Shown piece after piece: positions 16,728 through 25,175 of a stretch of DNA of 64,000 bases. Under the pieces are notes generated by a model. That model searched no databases. It saw only the letters and a program-made list of their open reading frames with translations, and was not told the DNA's origin. Within the stretch, counting starts at the first letter, position 1; each line of letters starts with the position of its first letter. The position numbers were made by a program, and so were the translations under genes. This DNA comes from Candidatus Paceibacterota bacterium (lineage in GTDB: Bacteria; Verrucomicrobiota; Verrucomicrobiia; Limisphaerales; UBA8199), in NCBI GenBank assembly GCA_035452965.1, contig DAOTCE010000024.1:1-64000 (forward strand). The letters run 5' to 3'.

Positions 16728-17732
16728 TTACTTGGAATTGGCGGCCGAGTACTGAGAGATGGCGCGCATGTATTGGGCGCGCTCAAAAGCGCTTGGGTCG
16801 GGGCAGTTCTTCTGGCTGAGGCTGCCCTTTAGCTGGGTGACGGATTCGTATTCGTGCTCCTCCATCCAGGCGATCAGGTCGCGTTCAATGACCCCGATCT
16901 GGCGCACGCCATGCCGGATTAGCGCAGAGCAGAGCATGGTGATGTCGGCTCCGGCCATGAGCATCTTTAGCACATCGGTGGCGCGGTGGACGCCACTGGT
17001 GGCGGCCAGACTAGGACGTATCTTACCGTAGAGCAGCGCGATCCAGCGCAAGGGGACACGCATGGCCATGGGCGTGCTCAACAGAATGTTGGGCTTCACT
17101 TCGAGCGCCTCCAGGTCAATGTCCGGTTGGTAGAAGCGGTTGAACAGGACCAGCCCATTCGCGCCGGCCTGATCGAGGCGCTTCGCCATGTTGGCGAAAT
17201 TGGTGAAAAACGGGCTGAGCTTGACCGCGACGGGGATGGTGACCGCCGCCTTGACTGCCTTGAGGATGTCGAGGTACGTCTGCTCGATTTCATCGGAACT
17301 GAGGTCCATGTCCGTGGGGATGTAATAGATATTCAGCTCCAGGGCATCGGCCCCGGCCTGTTGAATGCCTTTGGCATAATCCGTCCAACCGCCCGTTGAC
17401 GAGCCGTTGAGGCTGGCGATGACCGGTATTCGCACTGCCTTCTTGGCGTTGGCAATGTGCTGGAGATACTCTTCGGGCCCGAGGCGGAATTCCTTCGGCT
17501 CCGGGAAGTAGGTGAGCGCTTCGGCGAAGCTCTCGGTGCCATGCTCCATGTGATGGTCCAGTTCGTCGCGGTCCTGGCGCAGTTGCTCCTCGAACAGGGA
17601 GTAGAGGACCACAGCCGACGCCCCGGCGTCCTCCATCTGTTTGATGCCGTCAATCTCTTCCGACAGGGGAGAGGCCGCGGGGACCAGCGGCGTGCGAAGC
17701 TTTAATCCGAGATAGGTTGTCTTTAGATCCAT
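16728..17732 (-). CDS. dihydroorotate dehydrogenase-like flavoprotein
   Basis: A 334-residue cytoplasmic TIM barrel of the PyrD class (TTYLGLKLRTPLVPAASPLS at the start, IPVIASLNGSSTGGW, ALELNIYY, IPVAVKLSPFF, RPSLAATSGVH, ADITMLCSALIRHG), which would bind FMN. The missing PyrD-type catalytic surroundings and the linkage to PFOR suggest it is not the pyrimidine enzyme; this dihydroorotate-dehydrogenase-like family often accompanies pyruvate:ferredoxin oxidoreductase and may pass electrons or act on another substrate. It starts 19 bp after the PFOR stop on the same strand, so the two are very probably one operon. Confidence 0.85.
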   Translation of the reverse strand: MDLKTTYLGLKLRTPLVPAASPLSEEIDGIKQMEDAGASAVVLYSLFEEQLRQDRDELDHHMEHGTESFAEALTYFPEPKEFRLGPEEYLQHIANAKKAVRIPVIASLNGSSTGGWTDYAKGIQQAGADALELNIYYIPTDMDLSSDEIEQTYLDILKAVKAAVTIPVAVKLSPFFTNFANMAKRLDQAGANGLVLFNRFYQPDIDLEALEVKPNILLSTPMAMRVPLRWIALLYGKIRPSLAATSGVHRATDVLKMLMAGADITMLCSALIRHGVRQIGVIERDLIAWMEEHEYESVTQLKGSLSQKNCPDPSAFERAQYMRAISQYSAANSK

Positions 17733-17751
17733 AAGCCTGAGTCGTTATGAG

Positions 17752-20700
17752 TTAAGGTTGTTGGTCCACGGTGGTGGCGGGCTTGGGCTGCGTGCCCGCA
17801 CCGTTGCCGCCATTGGGTTTGAGTCCCGCCAGGTATTGGTAGTAAGCCCAGCGGCGTTCGGCGTCCGTCTGCGCCTGAGCAAAGAACTTCTTCGCGTCCT
17901 CCGGCTTGCTCTTGGTGAGCATCTTGAACCGGTTCTCCGAGAGCAGATAGTCCTGCACCTTGGCTTTGGCCGCCTGGGAATCCAGCTGCAGCGGATTCTC
18001 GCCCCGCTCGGCACGACGCGGATCGTAGCGGTAAAGGAGCCACTGGCCGGACTCAACCGCCAGCCGTTGCTGGCGGGCACCCGCGCCGCGGTCCAGGTCA
18101 ATACCGTGGGCGATGCAATGGCTGTAGGCGATGATGATAGAGGGGCCAGAATAGGACTCGGCTTCAATGAACGCCTTGAGGGTATGCTCGTCCTTGGCAC
18201 CCATCGCCACGCTGGCCACATACACGGAGCCGTAACCCATGGCAATGAGGCCAAGGTCTTTCTTCCGCAGTGGCTTGCCGCCGGCGGCAAACTTCGCCAC
18301 CGCTCCGCGCGGCGTGGACTTCGAACACTGCCCGCCGGTGTTGGAATAGACTTCGGTATCCAGCACGAGGACGTTGATGTCGCGCCCGCTGGCGAGAACG
18401 TGGTCGAGGCCGCCGTAGCCGATGTCGTAGGCCCAGCCATCGCCGCCGATGATCCAGACGCTGCGGCGGATCAGGTTGTCCGCGATGGCGAGCAGCATCT
18501 TGGCTTCGCTGCTCGTGTCGGTGGCCAGCTTCCGCTTGAGCGCAGCGACGCGTTCGCGCTGGTCGTAGATGCCCGCTTCGTCGGTCTGGTTGGCATTGAT
18601 GAGCGCGCTGACGAATTCATCGCCCAGTTTCGGGGCGAGCTTCTGAAGCAGCTCGCAGGCAAACTCCTTCTGCTTGTCAATGGAAGCGCGGAAGCCCAGG
18701 CCAAACTCGGCATTGTCCTCGAACAGGGAATTGTTCCAGGTTGGGCCGCGACCTTCCTTGTTCTTTGTGTAAGGCGTGGTAGGCAGGTTGCCGCCGTAGA
18801 TCGAGGAGCAGCCGGTCGCGTTGCCCGCGACAATGCGGTCGCCGAACAGCTGGGTGAGCAGTTTCAGATAAGGCGTCTCGCCGCAGCCACCGCAGGCGCC
18901 GCTGTATTCGAAGAGCGGCTGCATGACCTGCATCTGGCGAAGTTGTGTCACCTTGAGCTTGCGGCGGTCGAACTCCGGCAGGGCGAGGAAGAAGTTGTAA
19001 TTGTCGCGCTCGCTAAAGCGGATGGGAGGTTGCGGCCGCATGTTAATGGCCTTGAGCTTGGCTTCGGTCTTGTTCTTGGCCGGGCACACCTCAACGCACA
19101 GGCAGCAGCCGGTGCAATCCTCGGGTGCAACCTGGAGGGTCCATTTCAAACCCTTCCACTCCGGAGAGCGGGCGTCGGTGCTCTTGAATGTGGCGGGCGC
19201 ACCTTGCAGGTGCTTCGCGTCGTAGACCTTCATGCGGATGCAGGCGTGCGGGCAGATGGCCACGCACTTGCCGCACTGGATGCAGGTCTTCTCGTCCCAG
19301 ACCGGAATTTCCAGCGCCAGGTTGCGCTTCTCGTAGCGAGAGGTGCCGGTCGGGAAGGTGCCGTCAGGATTAAACGCGCTGACCGGCAAGGATTCGCCGC
19401 GGTTGCCGTAAATGACGCCGAGGGTTTCAGCGATTTCCTTCGGGGCGTCGGCGGTGAATGGCGTGGGAAGCTCCTTCGTGCTGCTAACCTGGGCGGGGAT
19501 CTTCACCTCGTGGAGGTTGGTCAGGGTCTGGTCCACTGCGGCAATGTTCTTCTTGACCACTTCCTCGCCTTTGCGGCCATAGGTCTTCTTGATGGTGTAC
19601 TTGATCTGCTCGATGGCCTCATCGCGCGGGAGCACTCCGGAGAGGGCAAAGAAGCAGGTCTGCATGATGGTGTTAATGCGGGCGCCCATGCCCGTAGCCT
19701 TGGCTACGCTGATCGCGTCAATGACGTAGAACTTCACCTTCTTCTTGATCAGGCTTTTCTGGACGGGGCGGGGGAGCTGATCCCAGATTTCGCCTGGCCC
19801 GTAGTGAGTGTTGAGCAGGAAAGCCCCACCAGGCACGAGGTCCTGGAGCATGTCGTAGCGGTCCAGGAAGATCGGTTGGTGGCAGGCGACGAAGTTGGCC
19901 TTGGTGACCAGGTAGATGGAGCGGATTGGCTTGGGACCGAACCGCAGGTGAGAAATGGTCACCGCGCCGGCCTTCTTGGAGTCGTAGACGAAGTAGCCCT
20001 GGGCGTAGTTGTCGGTGTTCTCCCCGATGATCTTGATCGAGTTCTTGTTGGCTCCAACCGTACCGTCCGAGCCAAGGCCATAGAACAGAGCACGGACGAC
20101 CTTATCCGACTCGGTCGAGAAGTCCGGATCGCACGCCAGACTGGTCTGGGAGACATCGTCCTCGATTCCCACGGTGAAGTGATTTTTCGGGCTGGCCGCA
20201 GCCAGGTTGTCGAACACCGCCTTCACCATGGCCGGTGTGAAATCTTTCGAAGACAGTCCGTAGCGACCGCCGACAACCTTCGGCATGCTCTTGAGCTTGC
20301 CCCAACCTGCCGCCAGGCTCTCGTTCAGCGCCGTCACCACATCCAAGTAGAGTGGCTCGCCCAACGCGCCGGATTCCTTGGTCCGGTCCAGCACCGCAAT
20401 TGACTTCACGCTGGCTGGCATCGCCTCAATGAACCGCTTCACGCAGAATGGCCGGAACAGCCGCACCTTCAGAACGCCGACCTTTGCGCCGCGTTCGTTG
20501 AGGTATTCCACCGCCTCATGCGCTGTTTCGCTACCCGAACCCATGATGACCAGCAGGCGCTCCGCGTTCGGGTCGCCGACGTATTGGAAGGGCTGGTATT
20601 GACGGCCGGTAACGGCGGCAAACTTGTCCATCACTTTGGCGGTGATGTCCGCGCACTTGGCGTAGAAGGGATTGCACGCCTCGCGCGCCTGGAAGAACAC

Positions 20701-21369
20701 GTCCGGATTCTGCGCCGAGCCGCGCAGCACCGGCCGTTCGGGGTTCATCGCGCGCTGGCGGTGAGCGATCACGAAGTCCTCGTTGATCACCTGGCGGATA
20801 ATGTTCTCATCCACCAGCTCGATCTTCGAAACTTCGTGCGAAGTGCGGAACCCGTCAAAGAAGTGCAGGAAGGGGATTCGACTCTCGAGCGTTGCCTCCT
20901 GCGCGATCAGCGCGAAGTCCATCGCCTCCTGCACGCTGGCCGAGCTAAGCAACGCGAACCCGGTGGTGCGGGCGTGCATCACGTCGCTGTGATCGCCAAA
21001 AATGGACAGCGCATGGGTGGCCAATGTGCGGGCGGTGATGTGGAACACGGTCGGGGTCAGCTCGCCGGCGATCTTAAACATGTTGGGCACCTTGAGCAGC
21101 AAGCCCTGGGAAGCAGTGAAAGTGCAGGTCAGCGCGCCGGTCTGGAGCGCGCCGTGCACGGCACCCGCCGCGCCCCCTTCGCTTTGCATCTCCACCACCG
21201 ATGGCACGGTGCCCCAGAGGTTTTTGATGCCTTCGGACGCCCACTGGTCGCACCACTCGCCCATGTTCGAGGAGGGGGTGATGGGGTAGATGCCCATCAC
21301 TTCGTTGCAGCGGTAAGCCACGTAGGCGACCGCCTCATTGCCATCAATCGTTGTATAGGTTTTGTTCAT
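17752..21369 (-). CDS. nifJ: pyruvate:ferredoxin (flavodoxin) oxidoreductase
   Basis: A 1205-residue single-chain enzyme of full family length that oxidatively decarboxylates pyruvate with CoA to acetyl-CoA, CO2 and reduced ferredoxin. Domain order is: pyruvate/CoA-binding N-terminus (ITPSSNMGEWCDQWASEG), transketolase-C-like part (LLVIMGSGSETAHEAVEYL), gamma domain (FYGLGSDGTVGANKNS), a double [4Fe-4S] ferredoxin insert from Cys696 (CIQCGKCVAICPHAC, CTGCCLCVEVCPAK), then the thiamine pyrophosphate domain (GGDGWAYDIGYGGLDHVL, YSNTGGQCSKSTPRG) with cluster cysteines in GACGGCGE. The C-terminus ends in a Pro/Asn-rich tail. It is followed by the dihydroorotate-dehydrogenase-like gene. A direct-repeat motif 135 bp upstream is shared with the acyl-CoA synthetase operon. 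Confidence 0.96.
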   Translation of the reverse strand: MNKTYTTIDGNEAVAYVAYRCNEVMGIYPITPSSNMGEWCDQWASEGIKNLWGTVPSVVEMQSEGGAAGAVHGALQTGALTCTFTASQGLLLKVPNMFKIAGELTPTVFHITARTLATHALSIFGDHSDVMHARTTGFALLSSASVQEAMDFALIAQEATLESRIPFLHFFDGFRTSHEVSKIELVDENIIRQVINEDFVIAHRQRAMNPERPVLRGSAQNPDVFFQAREACNPFYAKCADITAKVMDKFAAVTGRQYQPFQYVGDPNAERLLVIMGSGSETAHEAVEYLNERGAKVGVLKVRLFRPFCVKRFIEAMPASVKSIAVLDRTKESGALGEPLYLDVVTALNESLAAGWGKLKSMPKVVGGRYGLSSKDFTPAMVKAVFDNLAAASPKNHFTVGIEDDVSQTSLACDPDFSTESDKVVRALFYGLGSDGTVGANKNSIKIIGENTDNYAQGYFVYDSKKAGAVTISHLRFGPKPIRSIYLVTKANFVACHQPIFLDRYDMLQDLVPGGAFLLNTHYGPGEIWDQLPRPVQKSLIKKKVKFYVIDAISVAKATGMGARINTIMQTCFFALSGVLPRDEAIEQIKYTIKKTYGRKGEEVVKKNIAAVDQTLTNLHEVKIPAQVSSTKELPTPFTADAPKEIAETLGVIYGNRGESLPVSAFNPDGTFPTGTSRYEKRNLALEIPVWDEKTCIQCGKCVAICPHACIRMKVYDAKHLQGAPATFKSTDARSPEWKGLKWTLQVAPEDCTGCCLCVEVCPAKNKTEAKLKAINMRPQPPIRFSERDNYNFFLALPEFDRRKLKVTQLRQMQVMQPLFEYSGACGGCGETPYLKLLTQLFGDRIVAGNATGCSSIYGGNLPTTPYTKNKEGRGPTWNNSLFEDNAEFGLGFRASIDKQKEFACELLQKLAPKLGDEFVSALINANQTDEAGIYDQRERVAALKRKLATDTSSEAKMLLAIADNLIRRSVWIIGGDGWAYDIGYGGLDHVLASGRDINVLVLDTEVYSNTGGQCSKSTPRGAVAKFAAGGKPLRKKDLGLIAMGYGSVYVASVAMGAKDEHTLKAFIEAESYSGPSIIIAYSHCIAHGIDLDRGAGARQQRLAVESGQWLLYRYDPRRAERGENPLQLDSQAAKAKVQDYLLSENRFKMLTKSKPEDAKKFFAQAQTDAERRWAYYQYLAGLKPNGGNGAGTQPKPATTVDQQP

Positions 21370-21480
21370 GTTGCTAGAGTGCTAAATCACTAAAGTCGTT
21401 CGTTCGTTCACGGAAACTGACTGGTGTCCGTGGCGGTCTCCCCGCGAGAATTGCGAATCCTCGGTCCCGGCGGCAGCAAT

Positions 21481-21504
21481 GTGCCCGGGCGCTCGCCCAG
21501 GCAC
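21481..21504. promoter_or_regulatory. GC-rich hairpin in the PFOR leader region
   Basis: GTGCCCGGGC-GCTC-GCCCAGGCAC forms a 10-bp stem with one mismatch and a 4-nt loop. It abuts the direct-repeat motif on its gene-proximal side, 112 bp before the PFOR start. It could be a leader hairpin or part of an operator. Confidence 0.45.
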
Positions 21505-21541
21505 TTCACCGCCATTGGCAAAACTTCACCCTATTTTGCGC
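21504..21541 (-). promoter_or_regulatory. GGTGAAG direct-repeat motif upstream of PFOR
   Basis: Read on the minus strand the site is GCGCAAAATAGGGTGAAG followed by TTTTGCCAATGGCGGTGAAG. Two GGTGAAG heptamers start 20 bp apart (two helical turns) and flank TTTGCCAA. The same 38 bp occur with 5 changes upstream of the MGMT-like/acyl-CoA synthetase operon (25068-25105). It is probably an operator or activator site. Confidence 0.6.
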
Positions 21542-21781
21542 GCAATCCCGCCCGGTAGGCAAACAGAAAACGGTGTCGCCAAAAGAGGTCCATCACGGAT
21601 TCTCGGAAAGCGCCAACGGTGATTGCCACCCGCACAACCCAGATGGACTATCTCACTTCCTGACCCGCGCACTGTCCATATTCTGGAGACGGCAAGAGAG
21701 ATAAGTATGCAGCCCTTATGACCAGACGCTGCAGGCTTCGCGTGAAACCCGCATTCATTGGGCACCACTCGCGCGACGCCC

Positions 21782-24532
21782 TCAGAGCTTCATCTCAATG
21801 ACGCACTCAGACTCGCCGACGGGGGTGCGAACCTCGAAGCCGACCTTCTTGCACATCTGCTGCATTTCCTTGTTCTCGCGCAGGGTGTAGGCGACCAGCC
21901 GGGTGAGCTTCTCGATCTTGGCGATCTGGATGAGGCGCTGGGTCAGCTCCGTGCCCAGGCCTTTACGTTGGCATTGGTCGGTCACTACGACGGCGAACTC
22001 ACCGACGCTGGTGCTGTGCAGCTTGCTGAGCCGCGCCACGGCGACGATCTCCAACTGGCCTTCCCCGTTCTTGTGCTCGGCGACAAGCGCGATTTCGCGG
22101 TCGTAGTCGTTGAAGCAAATGCGGATGAGGCGGGTGTGGGCAACGCGCTGCTGGAGCTTGAGCGGACTGAAGTAGCGCAGGTAGACGCTGCGCTCGGAGA
22201 GGCCCTCGTGGAACTTGACGATGACCGGCTCATCCTCGGGGCGGATAGGGCGAATGGTCACCTTGCGGCCATCCTTCATCTTCCAGCCGCCAACGTATTG
22301 AGTCGGGTAGGGCCGAATGGCCAGCTTGGGCAGTTGCTCCTCGGTGGTTTTGGGATCGTGGAGGATGACGCGGGCATCGAGCGCAACGAGGTCATCGCTG
22401 GAGGCAAAGAGCGGGTTGATGTCAATTTCCTTGATCCAGCGTTGCTCGGCGACGAGCTGGCTGAAGCCGACCATGAGTTTCTCGAGGGCAGCCAGGTCCA
22501 CGGGTTTGCGGCCGCGCACGCCTTTGAGGGCGTGATAAATCTTGGTGCGCTCCATCATGCGGCGAGCGAGGGTGGTATTGAGCGGCGGCAGCGACAAGGC
22601 TTTGTCCTTGAACACTTCAACTAGCTGGCCGCCCATGCCGAACAGCAGCACCGGTCCAAATTGCGGGTCTATGCTGCTGCCCAGGATGATCTCGTAGCCG
22701 TCGCCGAGCTTGATCATCTTCTGAACGGTGACGCCCTGGAAGTGTTCAGCGCCCTTCTTCTGGGTGACCGAGGTTCTGATGTCGTTGAACGCCCGGCGCA
22801 CGTCAGCCTCGTCCTTGAGGTTCAATTGGACGCCGCCGACATCGGTCTTATGGGTGATGGTTTCCGAGTAGAGCTTGAGGACGGCAGGGAAGCCGATTTC
22901 CCTAGCGAGCGCGGCAGCCTCCGCCTCGGTCTTCGCGATCTTGGTGATGACGGTTGGGATGCCGTAGCAATCGAGGAGTTCTTTGGACTCCGCCTCGGTG
23001 AGGATGGTGCGGCCAGCTTTCTTAACGGCCTCCACCAGTTTCTGGGCCTTGGCCCGGCCGGATTCGAGGTCGGCGGGATCGGCAGAAGGCAGGGGCGTTT
23101 CGTAAAGGGCGCGCAAGTTCTCGGCGTATTGCCACATGGACGAGAAGACCATCGCGGCAGTATCGGGATACGCGAAGGTCGGGATGTCAGCGCGGTTGAG
23201 GATGGCCTCGCCGGCGGCGATCTCATCGCCTCCCATCCAACTGGCCAGCACTGGTTTGCCCTCGATGTGGCCGAAAGCCTTGAGCTTCTCGGCGGTGGCA
23301 GTGGCATCGGTCATGGCCTGGGGAGTGAGGATGACCAGCAGGCCGTCGTTATTCGGATCCCGGCCAGCCACTTCGAGGGTCTTTGCGTAAAGTTCCGCGC
23401 TGGCGTCTCCAATAACGTCAATGGGATTGTTATGGCTCCAGACCGCCGGCAGGAACTTGTTCAACTCTTCCATCGTTTCCTTGGACACCTCGGCCAGGGC
23501 GCCACCACTGGTCAACAACGCATCGGTGGCCAACACGCCTGGCCCGCCAGCGTTGGTGATGATGGTGAGCCGGTTGCCCTGGGGGCGGGGCTGCTTGGCG
23601 AGGACTTCGGACATGTGGAACAGGTCGGAAATAGTGTCCACGCGCAGCACGCCGCAGCGTTTGAAGGCCGCCTCGAGAACGTCGTCTGAGCCGGTGAGCG
23701 AACCGGTGTGAGATGCAGCAGCCTTGGCGGCGCCCTCGGTGCGGCCGGGCTTAATGACAATAATCGGCTTGGTCAAGGCCACCTCGCGGGCGGCGGACAG
23801 GAAGGCCCGGGCATCGCCGATGGTCTCCATATAGAGGACGATGCTCTTGGTATTCGGATCATCGCCATAGTAGCTGATGAGGTCGCCCCAGCCCACGTCG
23901 AGCATCGAGCCGATGGAGACGAAGGCGCTGAAGCCGACCATTTCGCGCAGGGACCAGTCGAGCACGGCGGTGCACAAAGCGCCGGATTGGCTGATGAAAG
24001 CAACGTTGCCGCGGCGGGCGATACCGGCGGCGAAGGTGGCATTGACGCCGCTGATGGGGTTCATCACTCCCAGGCAGTTCGGGCCGACGAGCCGCATGTT
24101 GCCGCGACGGACATGGGCCAGCAACTGCCGCTCGAGCTCAACCCCTGCCGGACCTGTTTCCTTGAAGCCCGCGGAAATCACCACCGCGCCGGGAATGCCC
24201 AGGTCAGCGGCCTCGCCAATAATACCGGGGATAATCGCGGCCGGTGTGGTGACCACGACCAGGTCAGGCTTCTCCGGAAGGCTAGCCAGCTTGGGGTAGG
24301 CCTTGATACCGAGCACGCTGGGGCGGGTGGGGTTGACCGGATAGATGGGGCCGCCGAAGGGCGTGTTCATCAGGTTCCACAGGACAGTGCGACCGACGCT
24401 GCCGGGCTTTTCGGTAGCCCCGACGACCGCAACCGATTTCGGCATGAAGATGGCATCCAGCGGATGGCGGTCCATTTGACGGTCGGCGGAGCTAAACGGC
24501 TTTTGAATGGTAGAGGTTACGGGCGTATTCAT
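21782..24532 (-). CDS. ADP-forming acyl/acetyl-CoA synthetase fused to a GNAT domain
   Basis: A 916-residue multidomain enzyme. Residues about 20-155 are a CoA-binding Rossmann domain (SVAVVGATEKPGSVGRTV), about 170-470 two succinyl-CoA-synthetase-like domains, about 495-715 an ATP-grasp domain (GIPTVITKIAKTEAEAAALA, EINPLFASSDDLVALDAR), and about 750-916 a GNAT acetyltransferase (ECVIEMKL end, QRKGLGTELTQRLI as acetyl-CoA loop). His275 in SHTGSLTGSDD matches the phosphorylated His of ADP-forming synthetases, so it could make ATP from acetyl-CoA plus ADP and Pi. The architecture is that of the Pat/PatZ protein acetyltransferases, where that His is reported to be lost. Its start overlaps the MGMT-like stop by 4 bp. 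It fits downstream of PFOR in pyruvate catabolism. Confidence 0.9.
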   Translation of the reverse strand: MNTPVTSTIQKPFSSADRQMDRHPLDAIFMPKSVAVVGATEKPGSVGRTVLWNLMNTPFGGPIYPVNPTRPSVLGIKAYPKLASLPEKPDLVVVTTPAAIIPGIIGEAADLGIPGAVVISAGFKETGPAGVELERQLLAHVRRGNMRLVGPNCLGVMNPISGVNATFAAGIARRGNVAFISQSGALCTAVLDWSLREMVGFSAFVSIGSMLDVGWGDLISYYGDDPNTKSIVLYMETIGDARAFLSAAREVALTKPIIVIKPGRTEGAAKAAASHTGSLTGSDDVLEAAFKRCGVLRVDTISDLFHMSEVLAKQPRPQGNRLTIITNAGGPGVLATDALLTSGGALAEVSKETMEELNKFLPAVWSHNNPIDVIGDASAELYAKTLEVAGRDPNNDGLLVILTPQAMTDATATAEKLKAFGHIEGKPVLASWMGGDEIAAGEAILNRADIPTFAYPDTAAMVFSSMWQYAENLRALYETPLPSADPADLESGRAKAQKLVEAVKKAGRTILTEAESKELLDCYGIPTVITKIAKTEAEAAALAREIGFPAVLKLYSETITHKTDVGGVQLNLKDEADVRRAFNDIRTSVTQKKGAEHFQGVTVQKMIKLGDGYEIILGSSIDPQFGPVLLFGMGGQLVEVFKDKALSLPPLNTTLARRMMERTKIYHALKGVRGRKPVDLAALEKLMVGFSQLVAEQRWIKEIDINPLFASSDDLVALDARVILHDPKTTEEQLPKLAIRPYPTQYVGGWKMKDGRKVTIRPIRPEDEPVIVKFHEGLSERSVYLRYFSPLKLQQRVAHTRLIRICFNDYDREIALVAEHKNGEGQLEIVAVARLSKLHSTSVGEFAVVVTDQCQRKGLGTELTQRLIQIAKIEKLTRLVAYTLRENKEMQQMCKKVGFEVRTPVGESECVIEMKL

Positions 24533-25017
24533 TGGGAATTTGTAGTGCTGAATGTGATGAGTTGTTGCTGGAAGTCGGCGACAAAGCGCCTCTTTCCACG
24601 AGTTAAAATCCTATGGCCCTCAGCCCGCAGCCGCCGGCTCAAGCCGCTAATGCCGCCGGGATACTTGGCGTTAAGTTCACCGCCGGTCTTTAGCGTGCGC
24701 CAATACGGGGTTACGGCTTTTTGTCCGGCCGCCGCCGCTTCCTGGGCGGCGTTAGCGGCAATCCATGCGAAGATTCCTGTGGTCATGGGACAGCCGATGG
24801 TGGCTCGGTGCTTTCGGGCAAGAGCGGCGCGAATCTCGTTGATGGTCGTAAGCTTGCCACGCGGCACACGCTTCATCAGCGCATCCACCTCCAGAGGAGC
24901 CGGGATAACGACAGTGCCGCGGCCCCACCGTGCGCTCATTCCGGGCGCGATCTTAACCACTCGCGGCAGGCCTTTGCTGTCCGCGAGTTTCTCCCGCCAT
25001 GATGTGCGTTTCCTCAT
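24529..25017 (-). CDS. MGMT/alkyltransferase-like family protein
   Basis: A 162-residue protein related to the DNA-binding domain of O6-alkylguanine-DNA alkyltransferases. VPRGKLTTINEIRAALARKH corresponds to the helix-turn-helix region. At the place of the active-site PCHR motif it has TPYWRTLK, so there is no acceptor cysteine there; it therefore looks like an alkyltransferase-like (ATL-type) damage sensor rather than a repair enzyme. The GTVVIPAPLEVD opening is characteristic of this MGMT-like subgroup. It is the first gene of an operon with the acyl-CoA synthetase (ATGA overlap), and the shared GGTGAAG motif lies about 50 bp upstream. Why the two are coupled is unclear. Confidence 0.8.
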   Translation of the reverse strand: MRKRTSWREKLADSKGLPRVVKIAPGMSARWGRGTVVIPAPLEVDALMKRVPRGKLTTINEIRAALARKHRATIGCPMTTGIFAWIAANAAQEAAAAGQKAVTPYWRTLKTGGELNAKYPGGISGLSRRLRAEGHRILTRGKRRFVADFQQQLITFSTTNSQ

Positions 25018-25067
25018 TCTGGAAATGGAGCAACCGACTGCAGTCTGCCGGCGGGACGTAGGCCCGA

Positions 25068-25105
25068 CTTCACCGGCGTTGGCAAATCTTCACCATATAT
25101 TGCGC
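25068..25105 (-). promoter_or_regulatory. GGTGAAG direct-repeat motif upstream of the MGMT-like/ACD operon
   Basis: On the minus strand: GCGCAATATATGGTGAAG then ATTTGCCAACGCCGGTGAAG. It matches the site upstream of PFOR at 33 of 38 positions, including both heptamers and TTTGCCAA, and ends 50 bp before the ATG at 25017. Confidence 0.6.
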
Positions 25106-25175
25106 GGTGACCGGGCCATTAGCAAAGCAAAAACAAATGGCATGCAAATGCCGGCTTAGGTGATGATCCAGCAGT

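Larger units (their letters stand above)
21370..21781. other. 412-bp intergenic region upstream of PFOR
   Basis: This gap carries the PFOR regulatory region: the shared GGTGAAG direct-repeat motif (21504-21541) and an adjacent hairpin (21481-21504). The remaining 230 bp toward the acyl-CoA synthetase gene show no gene or clear terminator. Confidence 0.6.

Noticed and set aside
16590..16756. Coding-like plus-strand stretch (DPGEVELELDFDKIRRLA) ending inside the dihydroorotate-dehydrogenase-like gene
   Set aside because: It has no start codon, begins in the GCCGGC repeat and overlaps a real gene on the other strand; it could be a relic but the evidence is too thin.
17758..20403. Open frame of 881 codons antisense to PFOR
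   Set aside because: The PFOR frame carries unmistakable motifs; the antisense frame is low-complexity Val/Gly/Arg sequence typical of a complement shadow.
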